A stretch of 64,000 bases of DNA from Pseudoxanthomonas sp. F37 (GCF_022965755.1 NZ_CP095187.1:3534001-3598000), one strand, 5' to 3'. Counted from the first letter of the stretch, positions 1 to 11,336 are shown. Notes: generated by a model from the letters alone, not told the origin. Translations and numbers: made by a program.

Positions 1-1
1 C

Positions 2-1387
2 TGCCTCTGCGCCTGCCCCACCCTGTCCGCCCGGCCCGCCCCCACGGACGACGCGCCGGCATCGACACCGCACCCCGCGACCGAGGCCGACGCCCGGCAG
101 GCCCTGGATGCCTGGATCGCCGCCTTCAACAGGGGCGACCGGGCGACATGGGAGGCGTTCGGCCAGCGCTACGGGTCGGCGATGAACATCGACAACCTGC
201 TCGAGTTCCGCGACAGCATCGGCGGTTTCATCCTGGCCAGGCGCGAGCCCGCCGAGGGCGACACCGCGGTAGCGCTGCTGCGTGAAAGGGAATCCGACAA
301 CCACGCACGGCTGCGGGTCACGCTGGAGCCGGGACCGACGGCGCGCATCGACCTGGCCGGCGTGGCCACGCCACCGGACCTGAAGCCTGCCCGCCTGGAT
401 GCGCAGGGTGCGCTCGACGACGTGGCCGCCTTCGCCGAAGCGGCGTCGGCCAAGGACGCCTTTGCCGGCGCCCTGTTGATCGCGCAGGGCGACGAGGTCC
501 TGCTGCAGGGCGCCTGGGGCCTGGCCGACCGCGCCACGGGCGCCGGCAACACGCTGGATACCCGCTTCCGGCTGGGCTCGATGAACAAGATGCTGACCTC
601 GGTGGCGATCCTGCAGCTGGTGCAGGCCGGGAAGGTGTCGCTGGACGGCACGCTGGGCGACTATCTGCAGGCCTACCCCAACCCCGACATGCGCAGGGCG
701 ACGGTGCGGCAGCTGCTGTCGCACCGTGCCGGCGCGGGCGACATCTTCGGTCCGGCGTTCGATCGCCAACGCGAGCGCCTGCGCACGCATGCGGACTACC
801 TGGCGCTGTACGGCGCGCGTGCGCCCGCGCATCCCCCCGGGTCCCGCCACGACTACTCCAACTACGGTTTCGTGCTGCTGGGCGCGATCATCGAAGCGGT
901 GTCGGGCCAGGACTATTACGCCTACGTCGAAGAACACATCCTGGTCCCGGCCGGCATGCGCGACACCGGTTCGCTGCCCGAGTCCGACGACATGCCCCGG
1001 CGCGCGCGCGCCTACATGCGCACCCGCGGCCAATGGCTGGATGCGGCGCACACGCTGCCGTGGCGCGGAACCGCTGCCGGCGGCGGCTACAGCACGGTCG
1101 GCGACCTGCTGCGCTTCGCACGCGCATTGCAGGGCGGCCGCCTGCTGGACCCGTCCCTGCTGGCCGTCGCCACGCGCCCGGACGATGCCGGCTATGGCCT
1201 GGGATTCACCGCAGGCGAATTCGAGGGCCTGCCGTGGTACGGCCATGGGGGCGGCACCGCCGGGATGAACACCGAATTCCGCGTGTTCCCCACCCTGGGC
1301 CGGGTGGTGATCGGCCTTGCGAACGTCGATCCGCCCGTGGCGCAGCGCCTGGTGGACCGCTACCTGGCGCGCATGCCGCTGGAGTAG
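2..1387 (+). CDS. Serine hydrolase, class C beta-lactamase/S12 family, 5' end outside window
   Basis: The reading frame is open from the first bases of the window, so the true start lies upstream; an internal ATG at 182 would lose the leader. The first codons are Cys-rich and followed by a Pro/Ala/Thr linker, which looks like the end of a lipoprotein or Sec leader. A roughly 100-residue NTF2/SnoaL-like segment precedes the hydrolase domain. The family motifs are present: SxxK as SMNK at 578-589, YxN as YSN near 858, and HGG near 1252. This supports an active-site-serine beta-lactamase-fold esterase or peptidase in the periplasm. It is not evidence for antibiotic resistance, because most members of this family are not beta-lactamases. 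The substrate is unknown. Confidence 0.8.
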   Translation, partial: CLCACPTLSARPAPTDDAPASTPHPATEADARQALDAWIAAFNRGDRATWEAFGQRYGSAMNIDNLLEFRDSIGGFILARREPAEGDTAVALLRERESDNHARLRVTLEPGPTARIDLAGVATPPDLKPARLDAQGALDDVAAFAEAASAKDAFAGALLIAQGDEVLLQGAWGLADRATGAGNTLDTRFRLGSMNKMLTSVAILQLVQAGKVSLDGTLGDYLQAYPNPDMRRATVRQLLSHRAGAGDIFGPAFDRQRERLRTHADYLALYGARAPAHPPGSRHDYSNYGFVLLGAIIEAVSGQDYYAYVEEHILVPAGMRDTGSLPESDDMPRRARAYMRTRGQWLDAAHTLPWRGTAAGGGYSTVGDLLRFARALQGGRLLDPSLLAVATRPDDAGYGLGFTAGEFEGLPWYGHGGGTAGMNTEFRVFPTLGRVVIGLANVDPPVAQRLVDRYLARMPLE

Positions 1388-1468
1388 CGCGGCGCATCGC
1401 GTGGGCCGCGACGTCGAGGACGGCGCCGCGGCGCGTACCCACGGCCGACCGCCCTTTCGGGCCGATCA

Positions 1469-1482
1469 TTGACCACGGTCAA
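1469..1482 (+). promoter_or_regulatory. FNR-type box upstream of the SDR gene
   Basis: TTGACCACGGTCAA is an inverted repeat of the FNR/Dnr type. A -10-like hexamer CACGCT (1505-1510) is centred 32 bp from the box centre, as expected for class II activation. The SDR start codon follows 75 bp downstream. Confidence 0.7.
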
Positions 1483-1557
1483 CTCCGGCACGCTGGGGCA
1501 GCTGCACGCTGGCAGCCGGGTTGTTCGACGGCCACGTTGCGGGAGGCCCGGATCGCC

Positions 1558-2331
1558 ATGGACAGACTGCTCGGCAAGACCTGCATCGTCACCGGCGCAG
1601 CGCGCGGCATCGGCCGGGCCTGCGCGATGTGCATGGCGCAGGAAGGCGCGCGCGTCGCCCTCTTCGACGTGCTGGACGAAGAAGGACACACGCTCGCCGA
1701 CCAGCTTTCCTCTGCCGGACATGCGGCCCGCTACTGGCATGTGGACGTCGCCCGCGAGTCCGACGTATGCCGCGCCATCCACGACGTCGCTGCCGCCTTC
1801 GGCAGCATCGACGTGCTGGTCAACAATGCCGGCATCGCAGGTACCGACAAGCCCACCCACGAGCTCACCGAGGCCGAGTGGGACAGGGTGCAGGCCATCA
1901 ACGTGAAGGGGGTGTTCTTCTGCACCAAGCATGCGATCCCCGCGATGCGCCGCGCGGGCGGGGGCAGCATCATCAACCTCTCCTCCATCTACGGCCTGGT
2001 GGGGGCCGCGGACGTGCCGCCGTACCATGCCTCCAAGGGCGCGGTCAGGCTCATGAGCAAGACCGACGCCCTGTTCTACGCCCCGGACCGCATCCGGGTG
2101 AACTCCATCCACCCCGGCTACATCCGTACGCCCATGGTCGAAGGCCACGTCCTGGCAGGCGGCGCCGAAGACCTCGAGGCCGCCCTGGAGACGCTGGGCC
2201 AGCTGCATCCGCTGGGCAGGCTGGGCGATCCGCGGGACATCGCGTGGGGCGTGGTCTATCTCGCGTCGGATGAAGCCGGCTTCGTGACCGGTTCCGAACT
2301 GGTGATCGACGGCGGCTACACCGCGCGCTGA
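1558..2331 (+). CDS. Short-chain dehydrogenase/reductase (classical SDR)
   Basis: This 257-residue protein has every hallmark of a classical SDR: the cofactor loop TGAARGIG at residues 12-19, NNAG at 89-92, catalytic Ser near 142-143, and YHASK with Tyr156 and Lys160. The C-terminal IDGGYTAR is typical of the family. It should catalyse NAD(P)-dependent oxidation or reduction of an alcohol/ketone pair; the substrate cannot be read from sequence. The ATG at 1558 was chosen because the fold begins directly after it, although the frame stays open further upstream. An FNR-type box lies 75 bp upstream, placing it in the low-oxygen regulon. It converges on the next gene with a gap of only 26 bp. Confidence 0.9.
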   Translation: MDRLLGKTCIVTGAARGIGRACAMCMAQEGARVALFDVLDEEGHTLADQLSSAGHAARYWHVDVARESDVCRAIHDVAAAFGSIDVLVNNAGIAGTDKPTHELTEAEWDRVQAINVKGVFFCTKHAIPAMRRAGGGSIINLSSIYGLVGAADVPPYHASKGAVRLMSKTDALFYAPDRIRVNSIHPGYIRTPMVEGHVLAGGAEDLEAALETLGQLHPLGRLGDPRDIAWGVVYLASDEAGFVTGSELVIDGGYTAR

Positions 2332-2357
2332 GCCGGCCCCTTCGCACCGGGCAGGCG

Positions 2358-3677
2358 CTACTGGCGCTGCTGGAGACGCCGCTCGCCGTGGGCACCCAGT
2401 TCCCGCGCGAACCAGTCGGCCGCGACCACGGTCATCGCCTCCAGGGTGCCGGGTTCTTCGAACAGATGACCCGCGCCGGGAATGGTGACCAGTTCGGCCC
2501 GGGCGCCCATCACGCCGCGGGCGCTCCGGTTGAGTTCGAGCACGTCCGGGTCTGCGGCGCCGACGATCAGCAGCACCGGGGTCCGCACGCGCTGCAGGAT
2601 GTCGCGCCCGGCCAGGTCGGGTCGCCCGCCCCGGGACACCACACCGGCAATCAGGTCCGGGTGGGCCGCGGCCACCCGCAGGGCCGCGGCCGCGCCCGTG
2701 CTGGCACCGAACAGGCCGAGCGGCAACCCCAGGCAATGCGGCTGCCGGCGCACCCACGCCACCGCCGATTCCAGCCGCGAGGCGAGGATGGCGATATCGA
2801 AACGCACCGAGGGCGTGACATCCTCCCGCGGCGTCAACAGGTCGAACAGCAGGCTGGCGATGCCCTTCTGCGCCAGGGCATCGGCCACGTGACGATTGCG
2901 CGGACTCAGGTGGCTGCTGCCGCTGCCATGCGCGAACACCACCAGGCCGATGGCATGTTCGGGAACGCGCAGCGCGCCCTCCAGCAGCCATTGTCCGGCC
3001 GGAATGCGCACCGGCTGGCTGGCGATACCGCGCGATGCGGCCTTCCGCCGCCCCTGCAGCGCGGCCGCCACATCGTCATCGGTCACCTCGGCGAAGTTCC
3101 GGTAGTACAGGCTGACCGCCCGGAACGGATAAGGTGTAGCCAGGTACACCACGTCGTCCGCCACCTGCCGCACGTCCGCCAGGCTGTCCGCCGCGGCCAC
3201 CGGAACCGCGCAGACCAGGCGCGCCGGCGACTGCGCGCGCACCGCGCGCAAGGCCGCCACCATGGTCGCGCCGGTGGCCAGGCCATCGTCCAGGACGATC
3301 ACCGTGCGGCCGGTCAGGTCGCCCAGGGCATCGCCCCCGTAGCGGGCCCGGCGTTCGCGCATCAGGGCCATCTGCTGGTCGATCTCCGCCTGCAGGTAGG
3401 CGCGGCCGGCGCCCGACCAGACCGAGGCTTCGTTGAGCAGCACCGAGCCGCGCTCGTCCACCGCACCGATGGCGTGCTCCGGGTTGCCGGGCGCGCCCAG
3501 CTTGCGTACCAGGATCATGTCCAGGTCCGCGTCCAGTGCGTCGGCCACGATGCGCGCCATCGGCATGGCGCCCCGCGGTATGCCCAGCACCACCGGATGC
3601 ATGCCGCGATAGCGCGCCAAGGCGGCCGCCAGCGCGTGGGCGGCCTGCTCGCGGTCCTGGAATGGCAGCTGCATCAT
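2358..3677 (-). CDS. Phosphoribosyltransferase / alpha-beta hydrolase fusion protein
   Basis: The 439-residue protein joins two domains. Residues 1-210 form a type I phosphoribosyltransferase with the PRPP loop VIVLDDGLATGATM at about 126-139. Residues 220-439 form an alpha/beta hydrolase of the dienelactone hydrolase type, with nucleophile elbow GASTG (Ser326), an acidic residue in GAADPD (about 376-378) and His404 in GAGHLF. The same fusion is known, from memory, as Rv0571c in the mycobacterial DosR regulon. No substrate is established here. The gene is divergent from the erythromycin-esterase-like gene, and the two share one FNR-type box. On this strand the box is followed by CATCGT at 3712-3707, centred 32 bp away. 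Confidence 0.88.
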   Translation of the reverse strand: MMQLPFQDREQAAHALAAALARYRGMHPVVLGIPRGAMPMARIVADALDADLDMILVRKLGAPGNPEHAIGAVDERGSVLLNEASVWSGAGRAYLQAEIDQQMALMRERRARYGGDALGDLTGRTVIVLDDGLATGATMVAALRAVRAQSPARLVCAVPVAAADSLADVRQVADDVVYLATPYPFRAVSLYYRNFAEVTDDDVAAALQGRRKAASRGIASQPVRIPAGQWLLEGALRVPEHAIGLVVFAHGSGSSHLSPRNRHVADALAQKGIASLLFDLLTPREDVTPSVRFDIAILASRLESAVAWVRRQPHCLGLPLGLFGASTGAAAALRVAAAHPDLIAGVVSRGGRPDLAGRDILQRVRTPVLLIVGAADPDVLELNRSARGVMGARAELVTIPGAGHLFEEPGTLEAMTVVAADWFARELGAHGERRLQQRQ

Positions 3678-3734
3678 GGCGTGCGACCTCCTGCGGTGGC
3701 GCCATCACGATGGCGTGGCCGGCGCCGCCGGGTA

Positions 3735-3748
3735 TTGACCCACGTCAA
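3735..3748. promoter_or_regulatory. FNR-type box shared by divergent promoters
   Basis: TTGACCCACGTCAA lies between two divergent genes. To the left, CATCGT (minus strand, 3712-3707) and to the right GATGAT (3771-3776) are each centred exactly 32 bp from the box centre, so one box can serve two class II promoters. The rightward geometry would place the transcript start near 3783. Confidence 0.7.
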
Positions 3749-3804
3749 CATCGCCCCGCACCGGGCCAGGGATGATCGTGCACCCACGCACGCCGATCCG
3801 ATGC

Positions 3805-5130
3805 ATGGCCATCCACACGCCACTGGCGGTCCTGCGCGACCACGCACACGTACTGCGCGAGGATCCCAGCGACTACGACCCGCTGCTGCGCATGGCGGCC
3901 ACCCGCGATTTCGCCCTGCTGGGCGAGGCGACGCACGGCACGCACGAGTTCTACGCCATGCGCGCCGCCATCACCCGGCGCCTCATCGCGGAAGCGGGCT
4001 TCGACGCGGTGGTCGTGGAAGGGGACTGGCCCGACGTACTGCGATTGCACCGGTATGCCACCGCGGCCGGGGAGGATGCGCTGGACCAGGCGTTCCAGGA
4101 CTTCGAGCGCTTTCCCGCCTGGATGTGGCGCAATCGCGATGTCCACGCGTTCATCGACTGGCTGCGAAGCCACAACGCGGGCCGTTCCCCCCACCGGCAG
4201 GCCGGCTTCTACGGCATGGACCTGTACAGCCTCTATCGCTCGGCCGACGCCGTGGTGGCCTATCTGGAACACGTGGATCCGGAACAGGCCGCCGTCGCAC
4301 GCGGCCTGTATGCCTGCCTGGACCATGTGCGCGACCCGCAGGATTACGGCGCGGAAGTGGCCGCCGGCCTGCGCCCGCCCTGCCGGGATGCGGCGGCGGC
4401 GCTGCTGGTGGACCTGTGCGCACGGGCCGCCGACTACCGCAGCAGCGATGGAGCCGCGGCCGCGGATGCGCAGTTCCATGCCGAACGCAACGCGCAGGTG
4501 GTCGTGCATGCCGAACGCTACTACCGGGCCATGTTCGCCGGCCGGGCCACGTCGTGGAACCTGCGCGACAGCCACATGGTGGACACCCTGCTCGACCTGC
4601 GCTGGCATCTGCGCGGCAGCGGCAGGCAGGGACGGATCGTGGTGTGGGCGCACAACTCGCACCTGGGCGACGCGCGGGCCACCGAGATGGCGCACCGGGG
4701 CGAGTGGAACGTGGGCCAGCTGCTGCGCGAGCGCATGGGCGGCCCGGCCACGCTGAGCGTGGGCTTCACCACCTACACCGGCCACGTGACCGCCGCGCGC
4801 GACTGGGGTGCGCCGGCCGAACGTCGCTGGGTGCGCCCGGCCCATCCCGACAGTCATGAGCACCTGCTGTACCGGACCGGCAAGGATCGCTTCTTCCTGG
4901 CGCTGTCCGGCCCGGTGGCGGACGCGCTGGACGCCCCCCGGCTGGAGCGCGCCATCGGCGTGGTCTACCGGCCACAGAGCGAACTGGCGAGCCACTACTT
5001 CGGCGCGACCCTGCCCGGCCAGTTCGATGCCCTCTTCCATCTCGACGAGACCTCCGCGGTGGAGCCGCTGGAGGTGACCGGTCTCTGGTCCCGCCACGAG
5101 CCGCCCGACACCTATCCATCCGGCCTGTGA
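3805..5130 (+). CDS. Erythromycin esterase-family protein
   Basis: This is a member of the erythromycin esterase (EreA/B-like, PF05139) superfamily. The metal/active-site style motifs are visible: GEATHGTHEFY near the N-terminus, EGDWPD about 30 residues later, and WAHNSHLGDAR in the second half. Housekeeping members are rarely true macrolide esterases, so a resistance role should not be assumed. An ATG at 3772 is in frame, but it overlaps the predicted -10 of the FNR-type promoter (GATGAT, 3771-3776), so ATG 3805 (441 residues) is preferred. Neither start has a strong ribosome binding site. It is followed after 64 bp by a ribosome hibernation factor and probably forms an operon with it. Confidence 0.85.
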   Translation: MAIHTPLAVLRDHAHVLREDPSDYDPLLRMAATRDFALLGEATHGTHEFYAMRAAITRRLIAEAGFDAVVVEGDWPDVLRLHRYATAAGEDALDQAFQDFERFPAWMWRNRDVHAFIDWLRSHNAGRSPHRQAGFYGMDLYSLYRSADAVVAYLEHVDPEQAAVARGLYACLDHVRDPQDYGAEVAAGLRPPCRDAAAALLVDLCARAADYRSSDGAAAADAQFHAERNAQVVVHAERYYRAMFAGRATSWNLRDSHMVDTLLDLRWHLRGSGRQGRIVVWAHNSHLGDARATEMAHRGEWNVGQLLRERMGGPATLSVGFTTYTGHVTAARDWGAPAERRWVRPAHPDSHEHLLYRTGKDRFFLALSGPVADALDAPRLERAIGVVYRPQSELASHYFGATLPGQFDALFHLDETSAVEPLEVTGLWSRHEPPDTYPSGL

Positions 5131-5194
5131 AGCAGGCCCCGTCGGTCCGCCAGCGGACCGGATTCCACCCCGACGCGCACCCGGAGCTGCCGCC

Positions 5195-5560
5195 ATGAAC
5201 ATCCCCGTGGAGATCACCTATCTGGGACTGCCGCCTTCGCCGGCGCTCAGCGACCACATCACGCGCCACGCCCACCGCCTGCAGCATTTCGCCCCGCGCC
5301 TGCAGGCTTGCCGCGTGACCGTCAGCCGCAGCGAGCACCGCCACCACAGCGGGAACCGCTTCAGCGTGACCGCGCATGCGTCGTTGCCGGGCGGCGAATT
5401 CCATGCCGGCCGCAGCTGCGAGGCGGACCGCGCGCACGAAGACGCCTACGTGGCCGCCAGCGAGGCCATCGATGCCCTGCGCCGCCAACTGGAGGAATTC
5501 CAGACGATACGGCGCGAGCGCGCGCAGTCTGATGGACGCCCGCACGGCGACGCGGCCTAG
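5195..5560 (+). CDS. Ribosome hibernation promoting factor / sigma-54 modulation protein family
   Basis: This 121-residue protein begins MNIPVEITYLGL and shows the S30AE (HPF/RaiA) pattern: a beta strand, a helix rich in His and Arg (SDHITRHAHRLQHF), the strand CRVTVSRSEHRHH, and a terminal helix with EAIDALRRQLEE. Family members bind the 30S subunit and silence translation in stationary or energy-starved cells. It is short, like HPF/YhbH, and lacks the C-terminal dimerisation tail of long HPF. The GC-rich leader contains a GGAGC element 13 bp before ATG. It probably shares the FNR-type promoter of the preceding esterase-family gene. Confidence 0.85.
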   Translation: MNIPVEITYLGLPPSPALSDHITRHAHRLQHFAPRLQACRVTVSRSEHRHHSGNRFSVTAHASLPGGEFHAGRSCEADRAHEDAYVAASEAIDALRRQLEEFQTIRRERAQSDGRPHGDAA

Positions 5561-5596
5561 GCGGGTTGCAGGCCGACGCCGGAATCGGCCGCATCG

Positions 5597-5610
5597 TTGA
5601 TCCCGGTCAA
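5597..5610 (+). promoter_or_regulatory. FNR-type box upstream of the SQR-like gene
   Basis: TTGATCCCGGTCAA is an imperfect inverted repeat. A -10-like GATCAT (5632-5637) is centred 31 bp downstream, and the ATG of the flavoprotein gene is at 5664. Confidence 0.75.
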
Positions 5611-5663
5611 TGGATGCGTCCACGCGCTGACGATCATGGAACACCCCTTGCGAGGCACCCGTC

Positions 5664-6980
5664 ATGGCCAGATTCCTCATCCTCGGCGCCGGCCTGGCCG
5701 GCATGAGTGCGGCCTACGAACTGCGCAGCACGCTGGGGCCGGCCCACCCCATCACGGTGCTGGGCGACGGCGAGCGCTTCAGCTTCACGCCTTCCAATCC
5801 ATGGTTGGCCGTGGGCTGGCGCCAGGCCGACGATTTCACCCTGCCAGCGGCCCCGCCGCTGCACAACAAGGACATCGCCTTCAGTCCTTCGCCGGCGGCG
5901 CACATCGACACCGCCGGCAACTGCGTGCGCAGCGCCGACGGCAGCTGGCACAGCTACGACTACCTGATCATCTGCACGGGGCCGCAGTTGGCCTTCGCGG
6001 AAGTGCCCGGACTGGGCCCGGGAGAGGGGTTCACCCAGTCGATCTGCACCACCGCGCACGCCGCGCGGGCCTGGGAGGCCTACCAGCATTTCCTGGAAGA
6101 TCCCGGCCCCATCGTGATCGGCGCGGTGCAGGGTGCGAGCTGCTTCGGGCCGGCCTACGAGTTCGCGCTGATCCTCGATACCGACCTGCGCCGGCGCAGG
6201 CTGCGCGACCGGGTACCCATGTCCTTCGTCACCAGCGAGCCCTACATCGGCCACCTGGGGCTGGGGGGCGTCGGCGATTCCAAGGGCATGCTGGAATCGG
6301 AGCTGCGCAAGCGGCATATCCGCTGGATCGACAACGCGCGGGTGCGCGGCGTGCGTGAAGCGGAAATGTCGGTGGTGGAGGTCGACGCACACGGCGAACC
6401 CAAGAACGAGCACGTCCTGCCGTTCCGTTACGCGATGCTCCTGCCGGCCTTCAAGGGCGTCGATGCGGTCGCGGCCGTCGAGGGGCTGTGCAACCCGCGC
6501 GGCTTCGTGCTGGTCGACCGCCACCAGCGCAGCGTGCGCCATCGCAACATCTTCGCCGCAGGCGTCTGCGTGGCCATCCCGCCGGTGGAAAGCACGCCCG
6601 TGCCCACCGGCGCGCCCAAGACCGGCTTCATGATCGAATCGATGGTGACGACCCTGGTACGCAACATCCAGGCCGAACTCGACGGCAAGCCCGCCACGTT
6701 CGAAGGCACGTGGAATGCCGTCTGCCTGGCCGACATGGGCGATACGGGCATCGCGTTCGTGGCCTTGCCGCAGATCCCGCCGCGCAACGTCACCTGGACC
6801 CGCGAGGGGCACTGGGTGCACCTGGCCAAGGTCGCCTTCGAGAAGTACTTCCTGTTCAAGATGCGCCACGGCACCAGCGAGCCTGTCGTGGAGAAATACG
6901 TGCTGGGCGCACTGGGCATCGAGCGGTTGAAGCCGCATGCCGACACGCCCCCCGCCGGCCGGCCACGGTCTTCCGGCTGA
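5664..6980 (+). CDS. Sulfide:quinone oxidoreductase-like flavoprotein
   Basis: This 438-residue FAD/NAD(P)-fold protein begins with a dinucleotide loop (GAGLAG, residues 8-13). It matches the sulfide:quinone reductase/flavocytochrome c sulfide dehydrogenase family. Three cysteines fall at residues 128, 160 and 354; SQR enzymes use Cys128, Cys160 and Cys356 (A. ferrooxidans numbering), so the redox centre appears complete. The expected reaction is oxidation of sulfide to sulfane sulfur with electrons passed to membrane quinone. A late conserved segment (GIAFVALPQIPPRN) and a basic C-terminus fit peripheral membrane association. The gene has its own FNR-type box. Related flavoproteins act on other substrates, so sulfide is inferred rather than proven. 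Confidence 0.82.
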   Translation: MARFLILGAGLAGMSAAYELRSTLGPAHPITVLGDGERFSFTPSNPWLAVGWRQADDFTLPAAPPLHNKDIAFSPSPAAHIDTAGNCVRSADGSWHSYDYLIICTGPQLAFAEVPGLGPGEGFTQSICTTAHAARAWEAYQHFLEDPGPIVIGAVQGASCFGPAYEFALILDTDLRRRRLRDRVPMSFVTSEPYIGHLGLGGVGDSKGMLESELRKRHIRWIDNARVRGVREAEMSVVEVDAHGEPKNEHVLPFRYAMLLPAFKGVDAVAAVEGLCNPRGFVLVDRHQRSVRHRNIFAAGVCVAIPPVESTPVPTGAPKTGFMIESMVTTLVRNIQAELDGKPATFEGTWNAVCLADMGDTGIAFVALPQIPPRNVTWTREGHWVHLAKVAFEKYFLFKMRHGTSEPVVEKYVLGALGIERLKPHADTPPAGRPRSSG

Positions 6981-7047
6981 GCTCCTGAGCCGCAGGCCGC
7001 CGCACGCGCAGGCGGCGGCGCCGGGACGCGATCGTCCATCGCCGGCG

Positions 7048-7515
7048 TCAACGCCCGTCGTCGGGCAGCGCGCGCCAATGGCGGCGGCCGATCCGGAAAT
7101 CGCCGATGGCCACGCCCAGGTCGAATCCCTCCCCCGTGCCGCTCAATGCCAACGACACCCTGCCCTTGGTCAGCACGCGCGCCGTGCCCGTCTTCACCAC
7201 GCCCACGTCGCCGCTCAGCGCCACGTAATGGCCCAGCACGTCATCGATGTCGGTCACCCGGGTGAACCTGCCCGTTCCCTGCACGATCTTCCACTTGCCG
7301 GCGGTGATGCCGATGCCGTTCGCGCGGATCGCCACGGGGAGCGAGGCGCCATCGCTGCAGGTCACCGTCCCTTCGCCGACGGTGCTGGCGTACAGGGCGG
7401 ACCACTCCTGGGTACTGAATGCGAGCGTGCAGCTCAGTTCGCGCTCCGCCGCCGACGCGCAGGCCGTCCCCACCCACAGGGTGGCGGCCAGCAGACGTAC
7501 CGTTGTCTTGTTCAT
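7048..7515 (-). CDS. Small exported protein of unknown function
   Basis: The 155-residue product starts with a clear Sec signal (MNKTTVRLLAATLWVGTACASA), predicted to be cut before AERELSC. The mature part is beta-rich with repeated Gly/Thr turns (GEGTVTCSDG, GVVKTGTARV). It has two cysteines, which could form one disulfide. I do not recognise the family. An open frame continues upstream to 8706 but is antisense to the ATPase gene; the signal peptide fixes the start at 7515. The FNR-type box at 7589-7602 is followed on this strand by CAGGAT (7566-7561), centred 32 bp away, so the protein should be made under the same low-oxygen control as its neighbours. Confidence 0.75.
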   Translation of the reverse strand: MNKTTVRLLAATLWVGTACASAAERELSCTLAFSTQEWSALYASTVGEGTVTCSDGASLPVAIRANGIGITAGKWKIVQGTGRFTRVTDIDDVLGHYVALSGDVGVVKTGTARVLTKGRVSLALSGTGEGFDLGVAIGDFRIGRRHWRALPDDGR

Positions 7516-7588
7516 GATCCGATTCCCTGCAGACGGACACGCCGATATCGGCGCCGCCCTATCCTGGCCCTTCGCGCGCGGCGCCGAC

Positions 7589-7602
7589 TTGATCCCGATC
7601 AA
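7589..7602 (-). promoter_or_regulatory. FNR-type box for the exported protein gene
   Basis: TTGATCCCGATCAA keeps the TTGAT/ATCAA consensus arms. On the minus strand CAGGAT (7566-7561) is centred 32 bp downstream. Confidence 0.75.
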
Positions 7603-7644
7603 ACACCCCACGCCTGCCGGCGCGGGAGGCGCCACCGCCGGACC

Positions 7645-7658
7645 TTGATGCGGATCAA
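7645..7658 (+). promoter_or_regulatory. FNR-type box for the P-type ATPase gene
   Basis: TTGATGCGGATCAA has consensus arms. TAGCGT (7681-7686) is centred 32 bp downstream on the plus strand. The box is 42 bp from its neighbour at 7589, so the two divergent promoters have separate boxes. Confidence 0.75.
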
Positions 7659-7810
7659 CACGCGGACCGCCACGAGGGCGTAGCGTCGCAGACCTGGGGC
7701 CACAAGGAGCCATCGATGCCACGCGGCGCCGCCGTCCGCATCCGCCAGGGCGGTTCGAGGCCGAACGCGGCGGACGTGCCCTGCGCCCTCGCCGGCCGCG
7801 GAGTACGCTG

Positions 7811-10396
<2,586 letters not shown>

Positions 10397-10401
10397 TCCT
10401 G

Positions 10402-10415
10402 TTGATCCAGATCAA
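10402..10415 (+). promoter_or_regulatory. FNR-type box upstream of uspA
   Basis: TTGATCCAGATCAA has consensus arms. CATGGT (10437-10442) is centred 31 bp downstream, and the uspA ATG is at 10473. Confidence 0.75.
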
Positions 10416-10472
10416 CATGCCGGTTGCTGCGGTGGGCATGGTGTACGCATCGCCCAGCTGAGGAATGCCGCC

Positions 10473-11315
10473 ATGATCAAAGACATCTTCGTTCCCGTCA
10501 CCGCGACCTCCGCCGACGAGGGGGCGCTTGCGCACGGCATCGCGCTGGCGTCGCGGTTGCAGGCCCATCTGGCGGTGCTCGAGCTTGTCAGCCTGCCGGT
10601 GTCCGCCGTCGATCCCTGGGGCCTGACGCCGGAGCCCGGCATGATCGCGCTGTACGACGATCTGCGCGAAACCGGCAAGCGCAATGCGGCCAAGCTGCGC
10701 ACCCGCCTGGAGAAGGAGGGCATCTCGTGGGAAGTGCGCCTGGACGAGTCCCTGGCGGGCGATCCCACCCGCCTGGCCGCGCAACACGCGCTGTATGCGG
10801 ACTTCTCCATCGTCGGCGTTCCGGACGCGGACCAGCCCGGCGCCCGAACCGCCTACGGCTACTTCGAAGCGCTGCTGTTCGAGTCGGGGCGTCCGGTCCT
10901 GACGGTCCCGGCCAAGGCCTCGCCGCCGTCGTCGTCCGGACACGTCGTCGTCGCCTGGCATCCCGCCCGCGAAGCGGCCAGGGCGCTGAACGATGCGCTT
11001 CCGTTGCTCGCGTCGGCGACATCGGTCGACGTGGTGCATGTCGCAGCACCGGGCGGAGCGGCACGCGGGGAGGGCGATGCCGGACTGGACATCAGCCTGC
11101 ACCTGGCGCGGCATGGGCTGGAGGTCAACACGGTCTCCCGGCCGCTGGTGGCCGACTCCGTGGCGCTGACCCTGCTGCAGCACTGCAGGGAATCGGGTGC
11201 GCAGTTGATGGTCGCCGGCGCCTATGGCCATACCCGCGCGCGCGAATGGCTGCTGGGCGGCGCAACCCGCGAACTCCTGCGCAAGTCCGCCATCCCCATG
11301 CTTTTCGCGCACTGA
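10473..11315 (+). CDS. Universal stress protein, tandem UspA domains
   Basis: The 280-residue protein contains two UspA domains, at about residues 1-145 and 150-280. The second ends with an ATP-binding style pattern, GAYGHTRAREWLLGGATREL (G-x2-G-x9-G), whereas the first is more degenerate. Tandem Usp proteins bind ATP and act in survival during growth arrest or oxygen limitation. It has a strong FNR-type box 57 bp upstream and no co-directional partner downstream. It ends against a GC-rich hairpin shared with the convergent acetyltransferase gene. Confidence 0.9.
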   Translation: MIKDIFVPVTATSADEGALAHGIALASRLQAHLAVLELVSLPVSAVDPWGLTPEPGMIALYDDLRETGKRNAAKLRTRLEKEGISWEVRLDESLAGDPTRLAAQHALYADFSIVGVPDADQPGARTAYGYFEALLFESGRPVLTVPAKASPPSSSGHVVVAWHPAREAARALNDALPLLASATSVDVVHVAAPGGAARGEGDAGLDISLHLARHGLEVNTVSRPLVADSVALTLLQHCRESGAQLMVAGAYGHTRAREWLLGGATRELLRKSAIPMLFAH

Positions 11316-11336
11316 GCCGATCCGGCGGCGCGCGGA

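Noticed and set aside
3772-3804. ATG 3772 as the start of the esterase-like gene
   Set aside because: It overlaps the predicted -10 hexamer at the regulon-wide spacing and adds residues outside the conserved fold.
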